26,447 nt of DNA from an uncultured Lachnospiraceae bacterium (GTDB lineage: Bacteria > Bacillota > Clostridia > Lachnospirales > Lachnospiraceae), in the NCBI GenBank assembly GCA_910584685.1, contig CAJUAO010000031.1, positions 1 through 26,447 on the forward strand, written 5' to 3'. Position 1 is the first letter of the stretch. The number at the start of each line of letters is the position of its first letter. Position numbers and translations under genes: made by a program. The notes under the pieces were generated by a model. That model ran no database searches and was not told the DNA's origin. It saw only the letters and a program-made list of their open reading frames with translations. Shown here one piece after another: positions 16,556 to 24,907 of the stretch.

Positions 16556-17986
16556 ATGATTTTTTCAAGTCTCCTGTTTTTGTTTAAATTTTTGCCTATA
16601 GTTTTAATAGTATATTTTATTGTTCCGGCTTTTCTTAGAAATTTTGTATTGTTTGCCGCCAGTCTTATATTTTATAGCTGGGGTGAGCCTGTATATGTGC
16701 TGCTGATGCTTTTTTCCACAGCGGTGGATTTTGTTCACGGTAAGCTTGTATACAGATTTAAGATGTCGGGAAGACCGGGGCTTGCTAAGGCGGCGGTAAT
16801 ATCCTCTGTGATTATAAACCTTTCTCTCCTTGGATTTTTCAAGTATGGAGATTTCTTCCTTGCATCCATAAATAATATCTTTGGAGTGGATATTGCCCTG
16901 TTAAATGTTGCTCTGCCTATAGGCATATCCTTTTATACCTTTCAGACAATGTCCTACAGCCTTGACATTTATATGAATGATGAAAAACCGCAGAACAATA
17001 TAATAAGCTTTGGAACATATGTTGCGCTTTTTCCCCAGCTTATAGCGGGACCTATAGTAAGATATAAGGATATTGCAAGGGAGCTTACGGACAGAAAAGA
17101 AAATATAGACGATTTCTTTATAGGAATAAGATATTTTATATGCGGTCTTGGGAAAAAGGTACTGCTGGCAAATAACATAGGTCTTTTGTGGAAAAACATT
17201 AAGGCTATGGAATACGGCGGTTTAAGCGCAGCAATGGCGTGGATTGGAATTATAGCCTTTGCATTTCAGATTTATTTTGATTTCTCAGGCTATTCAGATA
17301 TGGCTATAGGACTGGGAAGAATGTTTGGCTTTAAATTCCCGGTAAATTTTGATTATCCGTATATTTCAAGGAGCATAACAGAGTTCTGGAGACGGTGGCA
17401 TATATCCCTTGGCACGTGGTTTAGGGAATATGTATATATTCCTCTTGGAGGAAACCGTACAGGAAGCATAAAGCACGTTAGAAATATATTGACAGTATGG
17501 TTCCTCACAGGTCTGTGGCACGGCGCGTCATACAATTTTATTCTGTGGGGAATGTACTTTGGAGTTATCCTTCTTATAGAAAAGAAGGCAGGATTATTAA
17601 AGGCTTTAGAAAAGCTGCCGGCTTTTGCAGGACATATATATGCGGTTTTTTTAATTTTAGCAGGCTGGGTAATCTTTGAATTTGACAGCATGAAGGCTAT
17701 GGGAAGCTATTTTAAGGCAATGTTTGGCTTAAACGGAGCCGGCTTTGCAGACATGAGCGTATTATTTACCCTGAGGGAATACGGCGTGCTTTTCATAGTG
17801 CTTATTTTTGCGGCGACGCCTTTGCCAAAGCTGCTTATGCAAAAGGTATTTGAAAAAAATGCGGCGGCAAAAATGAGCTTTTTAAGCTTTATTATGGAAA
17901 ATGCTTTCAATATAGTAGTGCTGGCCCTTACAACAGCATATCTGGCAGACGCATCCTACAATCCGTTTTTATATTTTAGATTTTAA
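16556..17986 (+). CDS. MBOAT O-acyltransferase, AlgI/DltB type
   Basis: 476-residue integral membrane protein with about ten membrane segments. It carries the AlgI hallmarks: DYPYISRSITEFWRRWHISLG with His282, then FLTGLWHGASYNFILWG with the active-site His322. AlgI-type MBOAT proteins take acetyl from the cytosol, probably from acetyl-CoA, and pass it across the membrane to a partner that puts it on a polymer (alginate, cellulose, peptidoglycan by PatA). The next gene encodes that kind of partner. It starts with TAGGAG 6 nt before ATG. In this operon the polymer is most probably peptidoglycan or another wall glycan, which is inference from the SigV/RsiV context. Confidence 0.94.
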   Translation: MIFSSLLFLFKFLPIVLIVYFIVPAFLRNFVLFAASLIFYSWGEPVYVLLMLFSTAVDFVHGKLVYRFKMSGRPGLAKAAVISSVIINLSLLGFFKYGDFFLASINNIFGVDIALLNVALPIGISFYTFQTMSYSLDIYMNDEKPQNNIISFGTYVALFPQLIAGPIVRYKDIARELTDRKENIDDFFIGIRYFICGLGKKVLLANNIGLLWKNIKAMEYGGLSAAMAWIGIIAFAFQIYFDFSGYSDMAIGLGRMFGFKFPVNFDYPYISRSITEFWRRWHISLGTWFREYVYIPLGGNRTGSIKHVRNILTVWFLTGLWHGASYNFILWGMYFGVILLIEKKAGLLKALEKLPAFAGHIYAVFLILAGWVIFEFDSMKAMGSYFKAMFGLNGAGFADMSVLFTLREYGVLFIVLIFAATPLPKLLMQKVFEKNAAAKMSFLSFIMENAFNIVVLALTTAYLADASYNPFLYFRF

Positions 17987-18023
17987 GCTGATGGAAAATT
18001 CCGCAAGGAAAGGAAGTAAACAT

Positions 18024-19223
18024 ATGAGATATGGCAAAGAGAGAGAATATATAGGGAAAATTATAACGGTTATCTTGTTTCTTGCATTTATATTTGGCTT
18101 TTTTTGTTATACGCTTGTTAAGCCTGATGATTTATATTCCGAGACAGAAAACAGGACTTTGGCAGAAAGGCCAAAGCTTGATGCCGAAGGCTTTTTTTCG
18201 GGACAATTTATGGAGAATTATGAGACTTATATTAAGGACCAGTTTCCCCTTAGAAACCGGCTTGTGGCGTTGAAAAATTATGCTGAGCTTGCTGTCGGAA
18301 AGAAAGAGCTTAACGGCATTTTTTTATGTAAGGACAATTATCTGATAGAAAATCATAAAAAAGAGGATTACGAGACAGAGCGGGCAAAAAAAAATTCTGA
18401 AGCGATAATATCGGCAGGAAACAGATGGGCGGAAAGTCTTGGCGAGGAGCATACGTCGGTTATGGTTGTGCCTACGGCGCAGACTATACTTACAGACAAG
18501 CTCCCTCTGTTTGCACAGTGCTACAATCAGAATGAATACATTGACTCCATAAAAAAAGGATTGAAGGAAAATGTTTTTGTGGATGTGTCAAAGGTGCTAA
18601 AGGAGCATAAGGACGAATATATATATTATAGGACAGACCACCACTGGACCGGCTACGGGGCATATCTGGCATACGAAAGCTGGTGCCGTTTAAAGAATCT
18701 TGAGCCCTATGCAAAGGAAGAGCTTAACATAGATACGGTGACAGAGGATTTTCTTGGCACAATCCATTCAAAAATTAACATAAGCCATAAGCCGGATACC
18801 ATTGAAATTTACTCTGTAAAGGATTATAATACTAAGGCAGTTTACAATATGCAGAATACTAAGGATACTCTTTTTGACAAGACCTTTCTTAAGGGAAAGG
18901 ATAAGTACGGCGTGTTTTTCGGAGGCAACCAGGGTATAGTGGAAATAACCGATAATATGCATATGACGGTTACGGACGGCAGGCTTAAGGAAAATTATAA
19001 TCAGGATAAAAGCGAGGATATTCTTCTTATCATAAAGGATTCCTATGCAAACTGCTTTGCGCCTATGACTGCGGGAATGTTTGACAGGATATACGTAGTT
19101 GACCTAAGATACTTTAATATGAAGCCGGACGTTTTTATGGAAATGTATGGCGTGACAGACGTGCTTTTACTGTATAACGCAGATACGCTGACAGATGATG
19201 TATATATTTCCAGAGTAAAATAA
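18024..19223 (+). CDS. DHHW/AlgJ-AlgX-like O-acetyl-transfer partner protein
   Basis: 399 residues with one N-terminal membrane helix (about 11-30) and the rest outside. TDHHWT (204-209) and the late serine block IIKDSYAN (Ser340) are the catalytic Asp/His and Ser of the SGNH-like AlgJ/AlgX fold, which transfers acetyl groups delivered by the MBOAT. It follows the MBOAT by 37 nt. The frame is open from 17991, but AGGAAAGGAAG lies 7 nt before the ATG at 18024 and no site precedes the earlier one. An A9 run at 18386-18394 within the gene is a possible slippage point. It is likely a co-worker of the MBOAT and the SGNH lipoprotein. Confidence 0.88.
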   Translation: MRYGKEREYIGKIITVILFLAFIFGFFCYTLVKPDDLYSETENRTLAERPKLDAEGFFSGQFMENYETYIKDQFPLRNRLVALKNYAELAVGKKELNGIFLCKDNYLIENHKKEDYETERAKKNSEAIISAGNRWAESLGEEHTSVMVVPTAQTILTDKLPLFAQCYNQNEYIDSIKKGLKENVFVDVSKVLKEHKDEYIYYRTDHHWTGYGAYLAYESWCRLKNLEPYAKEELNIDTVTEDFLGTIHSKINISHKPDTIEIYSVKDYNTKAVYNMQNTKDTLFDKTFLKGKDKYGVFFGGNQGIVEITDNMHMTVTDGRLKENYNQDKSEDILLIIKDSYANCFAPMTAGMFDRIYVVDLRYFNMKPDVFMEMYGVTDVLLLYNADTLTDDVYISRVK

Positions 19224-19238
19224 CATTGGAGGTAACAA

Positions 19239-20201
19239 ATGATTAATTATATTGTTGACAATGGACAGATTGTTGCATTTACGGGAATACTTACTGCCTT
19301 TTTTCTTACATGCATATGTATGGGCAGCTTTAGCAAATATCTTCCAAAGGATATGGGAAGACAATATGCCCATGACGGCAAGCTTTCGGCAGGAAAGCCA
19401 AGAGGGGCGGGTTTTATTTTTGTTTTAGTGTTTATAGCTTCAGGAATAGTCTTTGGCCCATTTACCAGAGAAAATATTATATATATTATTTTACTGGCGG
19501 CGGCAATGATGACAGGGTTTTTGGACGATTGTGCAAAAACGCCGTGGGGGGAATATAAAAAGGGTATTCTTGACCTTGTAATAGCGATAATGGTGGCAGT
19601 TACCTTTCTGAATTTTAATACAAATACCATAAATATAATAGGAACAGACATTTCGGTTACAATTCCTCCTGTTGTATTCGGCATATTGGTGGTTATTCTT
19701 GTGTGGACGTCAATAAATGTGACAAACTGCGCCGACGGAGTTGACGGATTGTCAGGAACGCTGGCGCTGGTAACTCTTGGAACTATATATATGGTAGGAC
19801 ATATACTTGGAAAGGGAGGGGATTTCTCTTATCTTACGCTTATATTTATGGCCTGCATATTAGGCTATCTCTGGTTTAACGCAACGCCAAGCCTTTTGAT
19901 GATGGGTGATGCGGGTTCAAGGGCAATGGGCCTGTTTATTGCAATAGCAGTACTTAAAACTGAAAGTCCTATAGTATACATACCTGCGGCCATAGTGCTT
20001 ATAGCTGACGGTGGCTTGGGGCTTGTTAAGGTAGCGCTTTTAAGATTTTTGAAAATTAAGATTTTGAAGAATACAAGGACGCCTCTTCACGACCATGTAA
20101 GAAAGGTGTGGAACTGGTCAAATACCCATACGGTTTACAGATTTGCAATTATACAGGCAGTTGTGGGAATTGCAACGGTTTACATATATTTGCTTGTATA
20201 A
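19239..20201 (+). CDS. MraY/WecA-family phospho-sugar:polyprenyl-phosphate transferase
   Basis: 320-residue membrane protein with about ten membrane helices. The catalytic motifs are present: FLDD (Asp96, Asp97), NCADGVDGL (163-171), MMGDAGS (222-227) and RTPLHDH (280-286). MraY has PLHHH in the last place, so this copy differs, and GKPRGAG replaces the usual TPTMGG loop. The family joins a UDP-linked sugar phosphate to undecaprenyl phosphate at the cytosolic membrane face. The housekeeping mraY normally sits among division and cell-wall genes, so this may be a second, specialised copy. TTGGAGG lies 7 nt before ATG, and the previous stop is 15 nt upstream, so it is in the O-acetylation operon. 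Confidence 0.85.
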   Translation: MINYIVDNGQIVAFTGILTAFFLTCICMGSFSKYLPKDMGRQYAHDGKLSAGKPRGAGFIFVLVFIASGIVFGPFTRENIIYIILLAAAMMTGFLDDCAKTPWGEYKKGILDLVIAIMVAVTFLNFNTNTINIIGTDISVTIPPVVFGILVVILVWTSINVTNCADGVDGLSGTLALVTLGTIYMVGHILGKGGDFSYLTLIFMACILGYLWFNATPSLLMMGDAGSRAMGLFIAIAVLKTESPIVYIPAAIVLIADGGLGLVKVALLRFLKIKILKNTRTPLHDHVRKVWNWSNTHTVYRFAIIQAVVGIATVYIYLLV

Positions 20202-20329
20202 TGGAAGATTATAAAAATTTAAAAAGTAAAATTAATTTATACAAGTCCTGTTTATAGGACATTAGAGTGGCTACAATGTTCCGTATAAATAGTTAATTTA
20301 TTTAAAACGATTTTTACGGAGGTATTATT

Positions 20330-20674
20330 ATGGTTACAACAGGTTTGATTTTTACTGTTATAGTGATGACGGTGGCGGCAGGATTTACTTATATTATACA
20401 ATACAGGTCAGTGATTAGTCCCTGCTTTATTGAGTTTGATGACAGAAGGATAGGGGAACTTAGGCTTATGACCGCATATAACAGGATAATGGAAAGCAGC
20501 TTTAAGGCTTATATTGGTTTAATTACCGCGGCAGTTTTGTTTTTTTATCTGACGGAAAATATTATATTTGAATTGACGGGATTATATATACAGATTATAT
20601 ACTTTGTGGTTTCAGTTATAGTGATGATATGTATGTATTACAGAAGTATTCTTTATTGGAGGAAATATGCTTAA
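20330..20674 (+). CDS. Small three-helix membrane protein, function unknown
   Basis: 114 residues with about three predicted membrane segments (about 3-23, 60-75 and 80-102) and no recognisable domain. A cytosolic or external loop holds FDDRRIGELRLMTAYNRIM. GGAGG (20318-20322 region) stands before the ATG. It lies 128 nt after the MraY-like gene, with a small hairpin (GTCCT/AGGAC, 20245-20260) between, so it may be the last gene of the operon or a separate unit. A strong terminator follows. Confidence 0.65.
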   Translation: MVTTGLIFTVIVMTVAAGFTYIIQYRSVISPCFIEFDDRRIGELRLMTAYNRIMESSFKAYIGLITAAVLFFYLTENIIFELTGLYIQIIYFVVSVIVMICMYYRSILYWRKYA

Positions 20675-20704
20675 AAGCAGGACTGTCACATGGCAGTCCT
20701 GCTT
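20675..20704. terminator. Bidirectional terminator between convergent genes
   Basis: AAGCAGGACTG (20675-20685) and its exact inverse (20694-20704) with an 8-nt loop. AT-rich sequence on both sides suits both the plus gene ending at 20674 and the minus gene ending at 20708. Confidence 0.85.
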
Positions 20705-20707
20705 AAA

Positions 20708-21238
20708 TTATACAATGTCACGAAGCTTTATATCGCATATTTTTATAAGCACATAATTCAGGTCGTGGACATTGTAATTATTGTTTTCTAAGAAAAATCT
20801 TATTATCAGGTCTGTTTTTTCGGAATTTGTAAGCGCGTAGCCTGCTGATTTAAGGAGCGCCCTGGACGCCTCAAATGACAGCTTAAAGGCAAAGCATATA
20901 ATGACAGCTTCACCTTTTGACGGAATATAGCTTAATGATTTTTCAAGCTTTGTAAAATAGTCCTTTTCCAGTACGCCCTTTTCAAAGAGTACGGAGGTTT
21001 CCTTTCCTAAATCCTTATAATATGCAGAAACTATCTCGCTGTAGCTTTCAGGATTATTATGCGCATTGTACCATTCATTAACCTTATCCCTCTCAGGGTC
21101 CGATTTAAGGGTAAGGGTATTGAATTTATATTTTTCACTGTTACGCTCTCTTACAAAGTGTACCTGAATGAATATGTCAGCTTCCTTACACAAATTGTCA
21201 CGTCTCTTTTTGATTTTTTTCTTGCTGCTAAAAAACAT
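20708..21238 (-). CDS. Hypothetical protein with a C-terminal helical module found on diverse Firmicutes proteins
   Basis: 176 residues, no signal or membrane segment, so cytosolic. I do not recognise the N-terminal 90 residues (FFSSKKKIKKRRDNLC then a probable alpha/beta part). The last 75 residues (IPSKGEAVIICFAFKLSFEASRALLKSAGYAL, then TDLIIRFFLENNNYNVHDLN) look like the HTH-like tail seen on many Firmicutes proteins with different front parts, for example macro-domain and helix-turn-helix proteins. This module may bind a partner or nucleic acid. AAAGAGG lies 11 nt before the ATG. The gene is convergent with the envelope operon and ends at the shared terminator. Confidence 0.72.
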   Translation of the reverse strand: MFFSSKKKIKKRRDNLCKEADIFIQVHFVRERNSEKYKFNTLTLKSDPERDKVNEWYNAHNNPESYSEIVSAYYKDLGKETSVLFEKGVLEKDYFTKLEKSLSYIPSKGEAVIICFAFKLSFEASRALLKSAGYALTNSEKTDLIIRFFLENNNYNVHDLNYVLIKICDIKLRDIV

Positions 21239-21371
21239 GTCTGTAACTGCCTCTTTCTATATGGTATAGTTTATAACTTATTTAAAAATGCCGGCATAAA
21301 ATTTATTATCCGAAATAAAAAAAGATGAGCGGATAAAACCATGCTGTCACTGTTAAGTATGATAACACAAT

Positions 21372-21399
21372 ACTAAAAAAAAGTACAGATTTTTTTAGT
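21372..21399. other. A/T-tract hairpin in the gap 21239-21560
   Basis: ACTAAAAAAA (21372-21381) and its exact inverse (21390-21399) with an 8-nt loop. The sequence is symmetric, so it could act for either strand. The rest of the 322-nt gap holds the start region of the minus gene and the leader of the NifU-like gene, with no convincing promoter. Confidence 0.4.
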
Positions 21400-21560
21400 T
21401 CTCCGCAGGTATAAAATATTTCCAAAAATGAAAAAAACCAGTAGTCTATTTGAGAAATATATGGTAATATAGAACTAATGATGTGATAAAAAAATATCAC
21501 TCATCGGACAATTCATTCTGTTGGGCTTACAGAATAGAAAAAATCGAAAGGAGATTCACG

Positions 21561-22253
21561 ATGATTTATACACAGGAAGTAGAAAAAATGTGTCCAGTAG
21601 CACAGGGCGTACATCATGGCGCCGCTCCAGTACCTACAGAAGGCGACTGGGTAAAGAACAAGGAAGTAAAGGATATTTCAGGCTTTACACATGGCGTAGG
21701 CTGGTGCGCTCCTCAGCAGGGCGCCTGCAAGCTTACCTTAAACGTAAAGGAAGGTATTATTCAGGAGGCTCTTGTAGAGACTATAGGCTGTTCGGGAATG
21801 ACGCATTCGGCAGCTATGGCAGCGGAATTATTGCCGGGACTTACGGTTATGGAGGCATTAAATACAGACCTTGTATGTGACGCTATTAATACGGCTATGA
21901 GAGAGTTATTCCTACAGATAGTATACGGACGTACACAGAGCGCATTTTCGGAGGATGGACTTGCCGTAGGCGCAGGACTTGAGGATTTAGGAAAGGGACT
22001 TCGCTCACAGGTAGGTACGATGTACGGCACTCTTAAGAAGGGACCTCGTTACCTTGAGATGGCAGAAGGCTATGTAACAGGCATTGCTCTTGACGCAGAC
22101 GACCAGATTATAGGATATCAGTTTGTAAGTCTTGGAAAGATGACAGATTTTATCAAGAAGGGCGACGACCCGAATACAGCGTGGGAGAAGGCTAAGGGAC
22201 AGTATGGACGTGTAGCTGACGCAGTAAAGATTATTGACCCTAGACAGGAATAG
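21561..22253 (+). CDS. NifU-like iron-sulfur cluster assembly scaffold protein
   Basis: 230 residues, cytosolic. The block GWCAPQQGACKLTLNV and then TIGCSGMTHSAAMAA hold Cys49, Cys56 and Cys77, the layout of an Fe-S scaffold (IscU/NifU-like) domain. Cys106 is also conserved-looking. The C-terminal part (about 130-230) is distinct from ordinary IscU. Start: the frame is open from 21483, but AAAGGAG is 7 nt before the ATG at 21561, so that start is used. It lies 107 nt before the GGGtGRT gene, a partner pair seen in many Clostridia. The target enzyme is unknown. Confidence 0.88.
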   Translation: MIYTQEVEKMCPVAQGVHHGAAPVPTEGDWVKNKEVKDISGFTHGVGWCAPQQGACKLTLNVKEGIIQEALVETIGCSGMTHSAAMAAELLPGLTVMEALNTDLVCDAINTAMRELFLQIVYGRTQSAFSEDGLAVGAGLEDLGKGLRSQVGTMYGTLKKGPRYLEMAEGYVTGIALDADDQIIGYQFVSLGKMTDFIKKGDDPNTAWEKAKGQYGRVADAVKIIDPRQE

Positions 22254-22264
22254 AAAGGGCGGTT

Positions 22265-22280
22265 TTCCGTACAGACGGAA
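22265..22280 (+). other. Hairpin between the NifU-like and GGGtGRT genes
   Basis: TTCCGT-ACAG-ACGGAA, a perfect 6-bp stem, followed by a second weak hairpin GGCTT/AAGCC in the same spacer (22293-22311). There is no T-run, so it is more likely an mRNA processing or stability site than a terminator. Confidence 0.4.
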
Positions 22281-22360
22281 GGTTAAATTACCGGCTTGGC
22301 ATGGCTAAGCCTGAAACATGGTACATATTAAGAAGTATACTAATATAGGAGGACTAAGAA

Positions 22361-23371
22361 ATGGCATTATTTGAGTCATATGAAAGAAGAATTCCACAGA
22401 TTGACGCTGTACTTAGCAGCTATGGAATTTCATCTATAGAGGAAGCAGAGAAAATCACAAAGGATGCAGGCTTAGACGTATATAACATGATTAAAGGCAT
22501 TCAGCCAATATGCTTTGAGAATGCATGTTGGGCATATATAGTAGGCGCTGCTATTGCAATTAAGAAGGGCTGCAGGAAGGCTTCAGAGGCAGCGGCAGCA
22601 ATAGGAGAGGGACTTCAGGCATTTTGTATACCGGGCTCTGTTGCAGACCAGAGAAAGGTTGGTCTTGGACATGGTAACTTAGGTAAGATGCTTCTTGAGG
22701 AGGACACAGAGTGCTTTGCGTTCCTTGCAGGACATGAGTCGTTTGCAGCAGCAGAGGGAGCTATAGGTATAGCAGAGAAGGCAAATAAGGTTAGACAGAA
22801 GCCTTTAAGAGTTATATTAAATGGTCTTGGAAAGGACGCTGCGCAGATTATTTCAAGAATTAACGGCTTTACATATGTGGAGACGGAGATGGATTACAAG
22901 ACAGGTCAGGTAAAGGAGATATTCAGAAAAGCATATTCCGAGGGACTTCGTTCAAAGGTAAACTGCTACGGTGCAAATGATGTTACCGAGGGCGTAGCTA
23001 TTATGTGGAAGGAGAATGTAGATATATCTATCACAGGTAACTCTACAAACCCTACAAGATTCCAGCACCCTGTTGCAGGTACATATAAGAAGGAGAGAAA
23101 CGAAGCAGGCAAGAAGTATTTCTCAGTTGCTTCAGGCGGCGGTACGGGACGTACCCTTCATCCTGACAATATGGCAGCAGGTCCTGCATCATACGGTATG
23201 ACAGATACTATGGGACGTATGCATTCAGACGCGCAGTTTGCAGGCTCTTCATCAGTTCCTGCCCACGTTGAGATGATGGGACTTATTGGAGCAGGAAATA
23301 ATCCGATGGTTGGTATGACTGTTTCTGTAGCAGTTTCGATTCAGGAAGCAGCAGATAACGGTAAATTTTAA
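22361..23371 (+). CDS. GGGtGRT protein
   Basis: 336 residues, cytosolic. It holds the family's name motif GGGTGRT (259-265, in SVASGGGTGRTLHPDN). Other cysteines at 51, 56, 71, 89 and 118 could bind metal. The family is widely conserved in Clostridia beside an Fe-S scaffold, as here, but its function is not established; a metal-cluster enzyme is a reasonable guess. GGAGG stands 8 nt before ATG. A foldback repeat follows the stop. Confidence 0.92.
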   Translation: MALFESYERRIPQIDAVLSSYGISSIEEAEKITKDAGLDVYNMIKGIQPICFENACWAYIVGAAIAIKKGCRKASEAAAAIGEGLQAFCIPGSVADQRKVGLGHGNLGKMLLEEDTECFAFLAGHESFAAAEGAIGIAEKANKVRQKPLRVILNGLGKDAAQIISRINGFTYVETEMDYKTGQVKEIFRKAYSEGLRSKVNCYGANDVTEGVAIMWKENVDISITGNSTNPTRFQHPVAGTYKKERNEAGKKYFSVASGGGTGRTLHPDNMAAGPASYGMTDTMGRMHSDAQFAGSSSVPAHVEMMGLIGAGNNPMVGMTVSVAVSIQEAADNGKF

Positions 23372-23393
23372 TAGTATTTTTACTAAGGAGGGC

Positions 23394-23493
23394 AAAGGGG
23401 CTTTCGCACTAAGCTGTCTGCCTACAGGAGGCCGGTGTATTCCGTATGTAACATACGGCATTCTGCAGGGTTTCTTAATGCGACAGTCCCTTT
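23394..23493. repeat. Inverted-repeat element after the GGGtGRT gene
   Basis: AAAGGGGCTTTCGCA (23394-23408) pairs with 23479-23493 except for one mismatch. Inside lies a tight hairpin CCGTATG-TAA-CATACGG (23442-23458). The right end, read inverted, starts AAAGGGACTGTCGCATTAA and is like the left end of the element at 24731. It may be a small mobile-element remnant or may also work as a 3' end for the upstream transcript. Confidence 0.55.
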
Positions 23494-23567
23494 ATTTTAA
23501 GCATTTATAACAATGGAAGTCTTGATGGGAAAAATTTCTGTTGTTTTGCAATATTTGGAGGTATGTA

Positions 23568-24656
23568 ATGTCAGATGAAATTGTAAATAATATATTGGAT
23601 ATTGATGAAATAACATGTGGAGAATTTTGTGAGGAGTTTTCAAAGGGAATACTGCTGACAGAGTATCCGATTTTTATTACATATAAAAATATATCCATGG
23701 AAGATGCAGATAAAAACTGGGATACGCCATCTGTTATTTTATATGCCTCTGATGATGGAACAATAGACAGAGAGAATAAGACAAAGAATTATAAGGAATT
23801 TTGTCTTACCCGCTCTGATGCATACGGAATTAAGACAGATGCAAAGGAATACCAATATGACAGCTATCGTACAAGTCCCTTTACCTCATGGGAGGAGTGG
23901 CTTGAAATAAACAAAAAAGGAATGGAGTGTCACATAATGGCAGTACGATGTCAGCAATATGTAATGCTACGCATGGAAAGCGGCGGAGCTGTCGTAACTT
24001 CAAGAACGGTACTTCCAAAGGATGCAGGAGAAAATATATATATTACCGTTACCGGGGAGAAATGCTCAATGTCCGGTTTCAGCTTTACATATGATAAAGA
24101 GCCTGTGGAGGCTGCAGCCATTGCTCCGATAGTACTGAAAAAGCCTAAGGAAAAGAAGAAAAAGGGAGATTTGCCGAATCTTGATTGTACAGGCTGGTGG
24201 CTGGAGCATACGGAGGGAATTCCAATTACGGAGGAGCCGGTGCATATTACATTTCACAGCGCCAGCTATCCGGAGGCAAGAGAAAACTGGAATACGCCTC
24301 TTATCGTTTTGTTTTCCGCCCTTGACAGGCTTGTAAACGGCGTTGTCTACACGGAATACAGCGTTACTCGTTCAGATGCATATGGATGGGGAGAAAGCGC
24401 AGAAAACTTTTCCTATGAAACTCAGTTTGCAGATGAATGGACCTCGTGGGAGGACTGGCTTGAAGCCAACAAAAAGGGCGTGGATTGTAGCATTACTGCC
24501 GTCAGGGATATGGATACTATTTTGGTTACGCAGGAAAATCACGGCATAACCGTATCTACCTGTATGGATGTTCCTATAAGCGCGGACCTTCCGGTGTGTA
24601 TTGCCCTTTCAGGAGAGCTGTGCTCTATAAGTAATATAAGAATCAGAAGAGAATAG
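23568..24656 (+). CDS. Tandem-repeat protein with two about 155-residue domains, function unknown
   Basis: 362 residues with no signal peptide or membrane segment. Two related domains, about 18-173 and 208-359, are joined by a Lys-rich linker (KKPKEKKKKG). They share NWDTP/NWNTP, TRSDAYG in both, TSWEEWLE/TSWEDWLE, NKKG and a matching end (CSMSGFSF/CSISNIRI). The Trp-rich, beta-rich look suggests a beta-sandwich, possibly carbohydrate-binding; this is inference. The domain spacing is 186-190 residues. Start: ATG at 23568 has GGAGG 6 nt before it; the frame is open from 23541 but without a site. I do not recognise a named family. Confidence 0.75.
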   Translation: MSDEIVNNILDIDEITCGEFCEEFSKGILLTEYPIFITYKNISMEDADKNWDTPSVILYASDDGTIDRENKTKNYKEFCLTRSDAYGIKTDAKEYQYDSYRTSPFTSWEEWLEINKKGMECHIMAVRCQQYVMLRMESGGAVVTSRTVLPKDAGENIYITVTGEKCSMSGFSFTYDKEPVEAAAIAPIVLKKPKEKKKKGDLPNLDCTGWWLEHTEGIPITEEPVHITFHSASYPEARENWNTPLIVLFSALDRLVNGVVYTEYSVTRSDAYGWGESAENFSYETQFADEWTSWEDWLEANKKGVDCSITAVRDMDTILVTQENHGITVSTCMDVPISADLPVCIALSGELCSISNIRIRRE

Positions 24657-24730
24657 CAGCTATGACAAATAATGAAATTAAAGGGTTTGATACAGATAAG
24701 GAATTTCAGAACGGATATTTATAAAGCAGG

Positions 24731-24818
24731 GCTGTCGCATTAATTTGTTATTATGCAAAATATATCAAGAATTTCTATTGCAGAAATATATTGTATAATA
24801 ACTGTTTAATGGGACAGC
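24731..24818. repeat. Short element with 13-bp terminal inverted repeats
   Basis: GCTGTCGCATTAA (24731-24743) faces TTAATGGGACAGC (24806-24818), 12 of 13 positions matching. It looks like a small MITE or a trace of an insertion sequence. No transposase is present, and the flanks show no clear target duplication. Confidence 0.55.
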
Positions 24819-24907
24819 TTCTTAAAGGTTACAGCTTTTAGCCTTATAATTATGTTTTGTATTCTTTACAGTTATATTTATTATTCCTAAAATTATGGAT
24901 GGTTTTT

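Noticed and set aside
24662..24724. 20-codon frame after the tandem-repeat gene
   Set aside because: No ribosome-binding site and no recognisable product; too short to support.
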